Positions 1-6,011 of a stretch of 6,011 nucleotides of DNA are shown here, one piece after another. A program made the position numbers and the translations under genes. The first letter of the stretch is position 1; each line of letters opens with the position of its first letter. The notes beneath the pieces were generated by a model, which did no database searches, had not been told where the DNA came from, and saw only the letters and a program-made list of their open reading frames with translations. Location of the stretch: NCBI GenBank assembly GCA_030593785.1, contig JAUVGM010000163.1, positions 1-6,011 on the forward strand. Reading direction: 5' to 3'. The DNA is from Gammaproteobacteria bacterium (GTDB lineage Bacteria; Pseudomonadota; Gammaproteobacteria; UBA6429; Thiohalophilaceae).

Positions 1-498
1 ATCCCTTACTTATTCGGTGCTATGGCGATGGAAGCAGTAGGTCGTGCAGCGGGCGATATCGTAGAGGAAGTACGTCGTCAGTTTAGAGAGAAGCCAGGTA
101 TTATGGATTACTCTGAAAAGCCTGATTACACTAAAGCGGTAGACTTATTAACTAAAGCAGCAATTAAAGAAATGATGATTCCTTCTTTATTACCTGTTGC
201 AGTGCCAATTATTGTTGGTCTGACTTTAGGTGCTGAAGCTTTAGGTGGTGTTCTGATTGGTACTATCGTTACTGGTATATTCGTTGCTATCTCAATGACC
301 ACAGGTGGTGGCGCATGGGATAACGCGAAGAAATATATCGAAGATGGCCACCATGGTGGTAAAGGTTCCGATGCACATAAAGCAGCGGTAACGGGTGACA
401 CTGTAGGTGATCCATATAAAGATACAGCGGGTCCAGCAATTAACCCACTGATTAAGATTATAAATATCGTGGCATTATTAATCGTGCCATTACTTTAA
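1..498 (+). CDS. hppA: Membrane-bound ion-pumping pyrophosphatase, C-terminal part (5' end outside window)
   Basis: This is the last 165 residues of a membrane pyrophosphatase, which couples hydrolysis of cytoplasmic PPi to export of H+ or Na+ across the inner membrane. The frame is open to base 1 and already within conserved sequence, so the ATG at 22 is internal and not the start. Full-length members are about 660-770 residues with around 16 helices, so roughly three quarters of the gene lies upstream. Visible family marks are the GGGAWDNAKK motif (residues 102-111) and the TGDTVGDPYKDT motif (131-142), whose Asp and Lys residues bind Mg-PPi. Hydrophobic helices lie at about 58-78, 80-100 and 147-165, and the protein ends directly after the last helix, as is usual. 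The residues that separate K+-dependent from K+-independent forms, and Na+ from H+ pumps, are upstream, so ion specificity cannot be assigned. An intrinsic terminator follows at once. Confidence 0.96.
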   Translation: MPYLFGAMAMEAVGRAAGDIVEEVRRQFREKPGIMDYSEKPDYTKAVDLLTKAAIKEMMIPSLLPVAVPIIVGLTLGAEALGGVLIGTIVTGIFVAISMTTGGGAWDNAKKYIEDGHHGGKGSDAHKAAVTGDTVGDPYKDTAGPAINPLIKIINIVALLIVPLL

Positions 499-517
499 AA
501 AGTAATCTTAAGTAAAT

Positions 518-549
518 AACAAAGGGGCTTTTTAGCCCCTTTGTTTTTT
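518..549 (+). terminator. Rho-independent terminator after the pyrophosphatase gene
   Basis: A perfect 11-bp stem pairs 518-528 (AACAAAGGGGC) with 535-545 (GCCCCTTTGTT). The loop is six bases (529-534), and a T run at 544-549 follows. The stem has a GC-rich base next to the loop and starts 20 bases after the stop codon, so it should end the pyrophosphatase transcript. It also separates that gene from the next one on the same strand. Confidence 0.93.
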
Positions 550-746
550 CTATGTTTTGTGAAGTCATTCAAGATTATTGTATACACAAAGGCATATAAT
601 ACCTGCGACTTTATAGAAACACGAAATACTTAGATAAATAAAATACGACATAATAATAAATCATAATCCTCACTATTTGTTTTTCTACTTTTGTAACTAA
701 TCAAGTAACTCCTCCCTTTAATGCAAGTGATTTTTGGAGAAATATT
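550..746 (+). promoter_or_regulatory. Intergenic leader, presumed promoter region of the small membrane-protein gene
   Basis: This AT-rich stretch has no open frame of note. Because the preceding terminator isolates the next gene, its promoter should lie here. A consensus -10 hexamer TATAAT occurs at 595-600, but no good -35 sits 16-18 bases upstream of it. The closest match, TTGTAT at 578-583, is only 11 bases away. That TTGTAT overlaps an 8-base palindrome TGTATACA (579-586), which could be an operator half or chance. If 595-600 is the true -10, the leader would be about 140 bases. A ribosome binding site GGAGA is clear at 736-740, six bases before the ATG at 747. No riboswitch or small RNA is recognised. 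Confidence 0.3.
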
Positions 747-1343
747 ATGAGTGATAAAAACTCATCTGATAAAAAAAGTTCCCCCGCAAAAGATAAAAGC
801 ACACAAGCAATTATGGAGTTGAAAGAAGGCTTTATTGCCTTACAACAACAAAATGAAGCACGCATGAGTGTTCAGGAAGATAAGCTGGCAGAACTCTATA
901 AAGGATTGGAAAGCGCTTTTAGCAAAATCCATCAGGATTCCGGAAATAGAAGTGTGCAAAGTGATTCATCATTTGATCAACTCTCCAGCACCATTATTCG
1001 TACCAGCGAAGAGATGCGTAAAGAATATGAAGAAATGGAGAAGCTGCAAGACAAGCGTATTAAAGCAGAAAGCCAGCAGTATTCTCATAGCATAACCCGA
1101 ACAAAGATCATCGCTTATCCTGCAATCATTCTTGCCTTTGCAGGATTTATACATATGTTTTATACCGTTAATGTTATGGAAAAAGCAATGACAAGAATGT
1201 CGCATGATATGACCAGCATGCGTAAAGACATGAGTATGTTAAGTGTCAGTGTGGCCGGAATGAGACAGGATATTAATATTATGACGCACAATGTCGCACC
1301 AGCAATGAATGGCATGCGTCAAATGATGCCCTGGGCTCCGTAA
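747..1343 (+). CDS. Single-pass membrane protein with methionine-rich heptad-repeat C-terminus, function unknown
   Basis: I do not recognise a named family for this 198-residue protein. The start is supported by GGAGA six bases upstream. Residues 1-20 are a polar, Lys/Ser-rich tail. Residues 21-112 are charged and rich in Gln, Glu and Lys, and probably helical or coiled-coil. One transmembrane helix lies at about 121-143. The C-terminal 55 residues (144-198) contain 13 methionines, most on an unbroken a/d heptad register (M144, 148, 151, 155, 158, 162, then L165, V169, M172, I176, M179), and the end is MMPWAP. There is no cleavable signal peptide. Basic residues R118 and K120 precede the helix, which favours N-in, C-out topology, but charges also follow it, so this is only inferred. 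The likely state is an oligomer held by helices on both membrane faces. A metal-binding role for the methionines is possible but unsupported. It stands alone between a terminator and a convergent gene. Confidence 0.8.
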   Translation: MSDKNSSDKKSSPAKDKSTQAIMELKEGFIALQQQNEARMSVQEDKLAELYKGLESAFSKIHQDSGNRSVQSDSSFDQLSSTIIRTSEEMRKEYEEMEKLQDKRIKAESQQYSHSITRTKIIAYPAIILAFAGFIHMFYTVNVMEKAMTRMSHDMTSMRKDMSMLSVSVAGMRQDINIMTHNVAPAMNGMRQMMPWAP

Positions 1344-1368
1344 ATTTGATTTATTAAAAAATCTAATT
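1343..1368. terminator. Possible weak bidirectional terminator between convergent genes
   Basis: The 23-base gap between the two convergent stop codons carries an AT-rich inverted repeat. Bases 1343-1352 pair with 1359-1368 at 9 of 10 positions, with a six-base loop. The stem has a single G-C pair per arm and no long T run, so it would be weak. Its position across both stop codons is the main argument for it. Confidence 0.3.
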
Positions 1369-2026
1369 ACTCTTCATGCTTTTTAGTTAGTTTATATTTT
1401 ACAAAAACACCCATGAATGTAATTGCTGAAAGTAAAATTAATGGGCCATATGTTGAGATATGCAGCAGGTCTTCTATTGATGCATTTGTTGTTGCGTTAT
1501 AAATTACTTTAGAATAAATATACGATTTAAGCCCAACCCCCAGGAAAGCGGCAGGGATAAAGTGACTTAACTTTACGTTTAATATACCAGAACTGTAATT
1601 TACTAAAGAATGAGGGAACGCGGGAAATACTCTTAAGGCGAACAATGCGAAAAAATTATCCTGATGGTGTAATAATTTATAAGCATGTGAACATTCAATT
1701 CGTTTAACCCACTCATCGGTAAGTCTCTTTGAAAAAATATATGCCGTAATACCACCAAGCGTTGCACCTGCGGCAAGTATAAAGGTGGACATTAACGGAG
1801 GATATAGCGGAGCCACAATCCAAAGAAAAATTGAACCGGCCAGAGCAAAAGTAAACATGACCGTTTGCAATAAAATCAAGACAACAACCAACCACCAATG
1901 ATCAGCATATTCTCTTGCAACTAAAAGCATCTTCTCAGCGTCAAGTAATCCCGCAACTTGCAAAAATATCCCCACAGCAATTAATGCAATAATGACAAGT
2001 AGATTTTTAACGTAGCCTTTAATCAT
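1367..2026 (-). CDS. TVP38/TMEM64 family (VTT-domain) inner-membrane protein
   Basis: This multi-spanning protein belongs to the VTT/SNARE-associated superfamily related to DedA. Such proteins are linked to lipid flipping or transport and to membrane homeostasis, but the substrate of bacterial TVP38-type members is not settled. Numbering from the chosen start, hydrophobic helices lie at about 8-25, 45-69, 80-98, 156-175 and 193-211. The family core is the LFALRVFPAFPHSLVNY segment (128-144), with R132, P135, P138 and N143. It continues with G147 and a phenylalanine-glycine helix (F156, G163), matching the conserved R..P..P....NY..G pattern. An in-frame ATG at 2071 would add 15 residues (a hydrophobic stretch then KRKK). 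I prefer the ATG at 2026 because it places the first helix just after a short basic tail, as in relatives. Neither start has a good Shine-Dalgarno sequence. The gene is divergent from the rhomboid gene, and no functional link is shown. Confidence 0.88.
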   Translation of the reverse strand: MIKGYVKNLLVIIALIAVGIFLQVAGLLDAEKMLLVAREYADHWWLVVVLILLQTVMFTFALAGSIFLWIVAPLYPPLMSTFILAAGATLGGITAYIFSKRLTDEWVKRIECSHAYKLLHHQDNFFALFALRVFPAFPHSLVNYSSGILNVKLSHFIPAAFLGVGLKSYIYSKVIYNATTNASIEDLLHISTYGPLILLSAITFMGVFVKYKLTKKHEE

Positions 2027-2035
2027 TTTTTTTCT

Positions 2036-2064
2036 TTTATAAAAACATAACAATAACTTACAAT
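2036..2064 (+). promoter_or_regulatory. Candidate sigma-70 promoter for the rhomboid gene
   Basis: TTTATA at 2036-2041 (4 of 6 to the -35 consensus) and TACAAT at 2059-2064 (5 of 6 to the -10) are separated by 17 bases. They precede the rhomboid start by about 40 bases. The site falls in the short spacer between divergent genes, where a promoter is expected. The local AT richness makes chance matches likely. The spacer must also serve the VTT gene, so transcription of the two may interfere. Confidence 0.3.
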
Positions 2065-2105
2065 ACACCATATAAAGAACCAGTGAAATAACATGAGATA
2101 ATAAT

Positions 2106-2708
2106 ATGAATGGTTTTGCACAATTAAAACTGTGGGCCCGCTATACCCGACTGACAGCGATATTAATTGCACTTAGTGTGACCGTTGCTGTGCTTTCCCA
2201 GTTTGGTAGCGACTATCAATTCCTTCATTTTTTATTTATATCTGAATACCGTCAGGGCCTATCTGAAATTTCAGAAGGACAACTATGGCGCTTATTCACT
2301 CCAATTCTTATTCATTTTGGTATTATTCATATCGCATTTAATATGATATGGCTTTATCAACTAGGTAGTGCCATAGAACAAAGACAAAGCATTAAACGTA
2401 TGGCTATGCTCGTCGTTGTGACCTCATTGTTATCTAATCTTGCGCAATATTTTTGGAGTGGACCCAGTTTTGGTGGTATGTCGGGCGTTGTTTATGGATT
2501 ACTTGCTTATATCTGGGTACAAGGGAAATATAACCCACGTGCGGGGTTAGGATTAGAACATAACATCGCCATCATGATGCTAATATGGTTCGTTATTTGT
2601 TGGATGGGTCTAGTTGGTAATATTGCAAATATGGCTCATACCGTTGGGCTCGTTAGTGGCGCTGTTTTAGGACTGTTTTATTCACCACGTATTTGGAGGG
2701 GATATTAA
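2106..2708 (+). CDS. Rhomboid family intramembrane serine protease (GlpG-like core)
   Basis: This protein cleaves single-pass membrane proteins within or near the inner membrane using a Ser-His dyad. All catalytic features are present: the nucleophile S126 in GGMSG (123-127), H178 in ANMAHTVG (174-181), and the oxyanion-side H75 and N79 in HIAFN. The WRLFTP loop motif (61-66) and H70 also match the E. coli GlpG core, as does the FGGMSGVVYGLLAY region. At 200 residues it has the basic six-helix core and lacks the cytoplasmic N-terminal domain of E. coli GlpG. The start at 2106 has only a weak GAGA (2095-2098) seven bases upstream. There is no glpE or glpR neighbour, so I give no glpG symbol. 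The substrate is unknown. The gene is divergent from the VTT gene and convergent with the kinase operon. Confidence 0.95.
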   Translation: MNGFAQLKLWARYTRLTAILIALSVTVAVLSQFGSDYQFLHFLFISEYRQGLSEISEGQLWRLFTPILIHFGIIHIAFNMIWLYQLGSAIEQRQSIKRMAMLVVVTSLLSNLAQYFWSGPSFGGMSGVVYGLLAYIWVQGKYNPRAGLGLEHNIAIMMLIWFVICWMGLVGNIANMAHTVGLVSGAVLGLFYSPRIWRGY

Positions 2709-2744
2709 TTAGATTTAATATTGAATTTTACTTACCAAATCTGA

Positions 2745-5594
2745 TTATTCGTCTAACAAACTGCGAATTCGTTTTAACACTAACTGCATCTTGTAAGGTT
2801 TATGAAGCAAGTTTTCATGTAAACTTTTATCTTTTATAGCCATATGACTATCATCTGTAAAACCACTTGCCATTTGAATCTTAATATCTGGATATTTTTC
2901 TTGTACAATGGATGCCAACTGATACCCATCCATTTCAGGCATAATCACATCGGAGAACATTAAGTCGATAGATTCTTTTTCCATTATTTTCAAAGCTTGA
3001 TCCGCTCTTTCTGCAGATAATACGTTATAGCCCTTTTCACTTAGCAATTCAGACAAAAAGTTAAGTAACGCCGGTTCATCATCAACTACCAATATCGTTT
3101 CATTTCCACTTGCATGGTTTGTGCTATTTTCTTCTGTGATTATATTTTCATTATCACCAATATAACGTGGAAAATAGAATGTAAATTGTGTTCCATAATC
3201 TGGTTTGGAATCAACCTTCATTCTTCCTGCGCTTCGTTCAACAAAACCATATACCTGACTTAAACCTAAACCAGTGCCCTTTTCTCCTTTAGTTGAATAA
3301 AAAGGTTCAAATATTTTTTCTTTGATATCATCATCCATACCACAACCCGTATCAGTGATGCTAAGTAAGACATAATCTCCCGGGCTTAAATCCAGATTCT
3401 GAACATCAACTTCATCAAGTTCTGCATTTTCAGTCTGAATGGTTATTTGACCATTCCCTTCTATTGCATGCATAGAATTAATGCACAGATTAAGGATAGC
3501 ATCTTCCAAATCATTTCCATTAAGCCAGACCATCCATAATGTCTTATCTAAATCGAAGACAAGTTTAATTCGAGCAGTCAGTGTTTTATTCAACATATCC
3601 TGTTCATCCAACAACAAATCGTTGATATTAATACTATTTGCTTCGGACATTTCTTTACTTGAAAAAGCAAGTAATTTGTTAGTTAACTTAGCTCCTCGTT
3701 TTCCTGCTTGTTGTATTTGATGGGTATATTCTTTAAGTGATTTTTGATCTTTTAACTTAATATCCAGCAATTCTGCATAACCAAGAATAATTCCAAGTAG
3801 ATTATTAAAGTCATGCGCAATCCCACCAGTAAGTTTACCCAGCGCATTCATTTTCTGTGTCTGACGGATTTGATCTTCTTGTTCTCTTAATTTTGTTAAA
3901 TCCTGACACGAGGCAATAAAACGTCGCTGCTCTCCCCTCTTAAACGGCAACTCAGCAACAGATACAAAAACAGGAAATATTTTTTTATCTTTAGTTCGAC
4001 CAGTGATTTCCCTGTTAAGCTTAGTAAATTCTAATTCTCTTTTTTTATCATGATGCTGGAGATACTTGTCATGTCGACTAGCAACTGAATCGGGCATTAA
4101 CTGATTCACTGTTTGACCAATGATTTCATTACTAGCATAACCAAATAATTTTTCAGCAGCCTTATTGAAGGTAAGTATCTTACCTGTCTCATCAATTGTT
4201 AATACAGCACTAACCATAGAATTGAGCATTTCCCGCTGCTCTTTTTCCTTCAATATAAGTTCCTGCTGGGCCTCTTTTTCAGCTGTAATGTCCCAGAAAA
4301 TCCCCAGCACTCCAGTTAACTCACCAGCATTGTTATAAACGGGAGTCTTAATGGTATGAATAAATATTTCCTTTCCATTTTCGACAAAACTTTCAATAAA
4401 GTCATGTGTTTCCCCGGATGTTATAATCATCTTGTCACCATCCTGATAATTTTTTGCATTAGCCGGATGAAAATCAAAATCATTTTTACCAATGATATCT
4501 TCTGGCTTAATCGCAAGGCTATCTGCATATCTTTGATTACAAGAAAGATAAACCGAGTTGGTATCTTTCAAAAAAACATTCATAGGTAACTTGTCAATAA
4601 GTGTTCTATATTTATTTTCACTATCAGCAAGGGCCAGGTTTACTTTTTTAATACCACGAACATAAAATAATAAACCAATCGTTAGCACCAGGAATATAGA
4701 GAGTAAAACAGCACTTATTGTAATTGCAAAAACAGTTTTCTTGCTGTAGCCAGAAAATAAATGTTTACCAAACCACTTATTATAAATCCTCTTATACTCC
4801 CCGCTTTCCTTAACGGCATTAATACCACTGTTAAGCTTTTCAAGAAGTTTCTTATTTCCCTTCTTAACCGTCATCGACCAACTCAATACCCGTAACGGCT
4901 TTCCCGTTACTTTTAATTTATCTGCCAGTTTTAATTGCTGACTTAGGTATTGAACAATCTGCTCAGGATAAATAAAGGCATCAACCTTTCCATTGATCAA
5001 AGCAAGTAATCCTTCAACGGGGGTACTAACCAGGTAACACTGAATCTCTTTAAATTCCTGTAAATAAATATGAGTGATATGCTGATTAACACAGGCAACC
5101 TTTTTACCTTTCAGGGACGAAATATCCTGAATATCATATTGCCAATTTAGTACAAAGATCGATTCGGGCATTTCGAGGATAGGTACGGTAAAATCCAGGT
5201 AGGACTCACGCTCAGGTGTATAACCAGTATCATGGATCAGATCTGCAGTCCCATCATCCAGCCATTTAAGAACATTTGACCAATTTCCACTATGTATGTG
5301 TTGCACTTCGAGTCCAAGTGACTTAGCAACAGCAGTAGATAGATCCCGGCCAAAACCGGTCAAAAGACCACTGTCGTCCAGCATATTAATTGGAGGGAAA
5401 TTATTGGATGAGGCTACCACCAGCTTATGACTATTGCCGGAGCTATTACGACCTTCTAATTCATTGGCATGAAGAGTGGAAGGTAAAAGAACAACATAGA
5501 AAAAATAAAATAAAATAGAATAAAAAGTATTTTTTGGAATAAAAGTTTTGTACGAAATTGTAGTGAAGATATTAAATAATAACCTATTAATCAT
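2745..5594 (-). CDS. Hybrid sensor histidine kinase: SBP_bac_3 - TM - PAS - PAS - HisKA - HATPase_c - REC
   Basis: This complete 949-residue inner-membrane kinase senses a periplasmic solute and phosphorylates its own receiver. Order: a long N-terminal hydrophobic signal (about 24-43, possible cleavage after LHA43), a periplasmic family-3 solute-binding domain (57-276), a membrane helix (about 287-311) and no HAMP domain. PAS 1 (about 325-440) and a FixL-like PAS 2 (about 452-567) follow. The HisKA domain has the phospho-acceptor H594 in GGIAHDFNN. HATPase_c has the N box N702/N706, G1 DTGCGM (748-753), F box FEPFYSTK (762-769) and G2 GTGLGLS (773-779). The receiver (832-949) has D838/D839, phospho-acceptor D882, S910 and K932. 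Every catalytic box is intact, so it should be active. There is no HPt or output domain. The architecture resembles BvgS but with one binding domain. The start is supported by GAGGG (5606-5610) and by an 8-base overlap with the upstream gene. Confidence 0.95.
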   Translation of the reverse strand: MINRLLFNIFTTISYKTFIPKNTFYSILFYFFYVVLLPSTLHANELEGRNSSGNSHKLVVASSNNFPPINMLDDSGLLTGFGRDLSTAVAKSLGLEVQHIHSGNWSNVLKWLDDGTADLIHDTGYTPERESYLDFTVPILEMPESIFVLNWQYDIQDISSLKGKKVACVNQHITHIYLQEFKEIQCYLVSTPVEGLLALINGKVDAFIYPEQIVQYLSQQLKLADKLKVTGKPLRVLSWSMTVKKGNKKLLEKLNSGINAVKESGEYKRIYNKWFGKHLFSGYSKKTVFAITISAVLLSIFLVLTIGLLFYVRGIKKVNLALADSENKYRTLIDKLPMNVFLKDTNSVYLSCNQRYADSLAIKPEDIIGKNDFDFHPANAKNYQDGDKMIITSGETHDFIESFVENGKEIFIHTIKTPVYNNAGELTGVLGIFWDITAEKEAQQELILKEKEQREMLNSMVSAVLTIDETGKILTFNKAAEKLFGYASNEIIGQTVNQLMPDSVASRHDKYLQHHDKKRELEFTKLNREITGRTKDKKIFPVFVSVAELPFKRGEQRRFIASCQDLTKLREQEDQIRQTQKMNALGKLTGGIAHDFNNLLGIILGYAELLDIKLKDQKSLKEYTHQIQQAGKRGAKLTNKLLAFSSKEMSEANSININDLLLDEQDMLNKTLTARIKLVFDLDKTLWMVWLNGNDLEDAILNLCINSMHAIEGNGQITIQTENAELDEVDVQNLDLSPGDYVLLSITDTGCGMDDDIKEKIFEPFYSTKGEKGTGLGLSQVYGFVERSAGRMKVDSKPDYGTQFTFYFPRYIGDNENIITEENSTNHASGNETILVVDDEPALLNFLSELLSEKGYNVLSAERADQALKIMEKESIDLMFSDVIMPEMDGYQLASIVQEKYPDIKIQMASGFTDDSHMAIKDKSLHENLLHKPYKMQLVLKRIRSLLDE

Positions 5595-6011
5595 TTTCTA
5601 CTTTTCCCTCATCAAGCAATTCTCTTACCCGCAACAATACCTGCTCTGAGGTATAGGGTTTATGTAGCCGTTGCTGATGCAAGTTGTCATTCGTTAAACT
5701 CAAATTGAGGTTATCACTAAATCCACTGACCATCTGAATTTTTATTTTAGGGTAAAGTTTCTCTACTTCAGTTGCTAATTGATAACCATCCTTACCTGGC
5801 ATAATGACATCGCTAAACATCAAATCTACAGAATTGCTTTGAAGTATTTCCAGTGCCTGATCAGCATTTTCAGCACAAAGCACTGTATAGCCAGAAGCCA
5901 TTAGAATTTCCTCAGCAAACTCAAGTAATGCAACTTCGTCATCAACCACCAGAATAGTCTCATCGCCAGAAGGTAAATCTATTGACTCAGCCGGAGATAC
6001 TTCTAACTGTT
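5587..6011 (-). CDS. C-terminal receiver domain of a probable second hybrid histidine kinase (N-terminus outside window)
   Basis: The frame is open through base 6011, so the GTG at 5949 inside the VVDDE motif is not the start and the protein begins beyond the window. About 20 linker residues lead into a full receiver domain. It has the acidic pair in VVDDE, phospho-acceptor Asp in LMFSDVIMP (codon 5809-5811), the switch Ser in QMVSGF and the Lys in LHKPY, so it should accept phosphate. It aligns without gaps over 118 residues to the receiver of the downstream kinase at about 60% identity (71 matches by hand count). Both start ETILVVDDE and reach LLDE, after which this one adds six residues. 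I infer that the missing part is a kinase like its neighbour. A stand-alone or tandem-receiver regulator is the alternative. Its stop codon overlaps the start of the downstream gene, so the two are co-transcribed. Confidence 0.85.
   Translation of the reverse strand, partial: QLEVSPAESIDLPSGDETILVVDDEVALLEFAEEILMASGYTVLCAENADQALEILQSNSVDLMFSDVIMPGKDGYQLATEVEKLYPKIKIQMVSGFSDNLNLSLTNDNLHQQRLHKPYTSEQVLLRVRELLDEGKVEND

Noticed and set aside
126..401. Open frame of 91 codons antisense to the pyrophosphatase gene
   Set aside because: It lies fully opposite strongly conserved pyrophosphatase coding sequence and has no recognisable motif; the frame is a by-product of the codons on the other strand.
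578..600. TTGTAT and TATAAT as a paired sigma-70 promoter
   Set aside because: The spacer is 11 bases, too short for a -35/-10 pair; the TATAAT is kept only as a lone candidate -10.
868..1205. Two short open frames (one per strand) inside the Met-rich membrane-protein gene
   Set aside because: Both overlap a gene with a clear ribosome binding site, heptad pattern and membrane helix; the shadow frames show no domain.
2711..2742. AGATTT/AAATCT inverted repeat between the convergent rhomboid and kinase genes, considered as a terminator
   Set aside because: The stem is only six bases with a 20-base loop and no T run; no convincing terminator is visible in this 36-base gap.
3481..3720. Plus-strand open frame opposite the kinase, and a similar one at 4356-4589
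   Set aside because: Both are antisense to the HATPase/HisKA and PAS coding regions, which are conserved motif by motif; neither has a recognisable product.
5947..5949. GTG as the start of a stand-alone receiver protein
   Set aside because: It falls inside the conserved VVDDE motif, and the frame continues open with matching receiver sequence (ETIL) and a linker up to the window edge.

Overview
The window looks like a chromosomal segment of an AT-rich gammaproteobacterium. The rhomboid protease closely resembles the GlpG membrane core, the kinase is of the PAS/GGIAHDFNNLL type common in environmental Proteobacteria, and a membrane pyrophosphatase is present. Sulfur-oxidising or methylotrophic marine lineages often carry this mix, but the genus cannot be read from the sequence. 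There is no sign of an insertion sequence, phage, CRISPR array, tRNA or rRNA. This is ordinary chromosomal DNA with some interesting signalling proteins.

Layout. Bases 1-498 (+) hold the C-terminal 165 residues of a membrane-bound proton/sodium-pumping pyrophosphatase (hppA), closed by a strong intrinsic terminator at 518-549. A 248-base gap with no gene (499-746) leads to a small single-pass membrane protein at 747-1343 (+). Its C-terminal half is a methionine-studded heptad repeat. Convergent with it is a TVP38/TMEM64 (VTT-domain) membrane protein at 1367-2026 (-). Divergent from that, across a short AT-rich spacer, is a compact rhomboid intramembrane serine protease at 2106-2708 (+).

The right half (2745-6011, - strand) is a signalling operon. 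The downstream gene (2745-5594) is a complete 949-residue hybrid histidine kinase: periplasmic SBP_bac_3 sensor, one membrane helix, two PAS domains, HisKA, HATPase_c and a receiver. The upstream gene (5587 to beyond 6011) is cut by the window edge and shows only a C-terminal receiver, about 60% identical without gaps to the receiver of its neighbour. The two reading frames overlap by 8 bases. This fits tandem duplication of hybrid kinases and translational coupling.

Most worth checking: the second PAS domain of the kinase aligns without gaps to the haem-binding PAS of FixL and keeps the histidine and arginine at the haem-ligand and O2-contact positions. The periplasmic sensor keeps the ligand-carboxylate arginine of amino-acid binding proteins but appears to lack the amino-group aspartate. 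The kinase may therefore integrate a periplasmic solute with an internal gas or redox signal. No wholly new system is evident.
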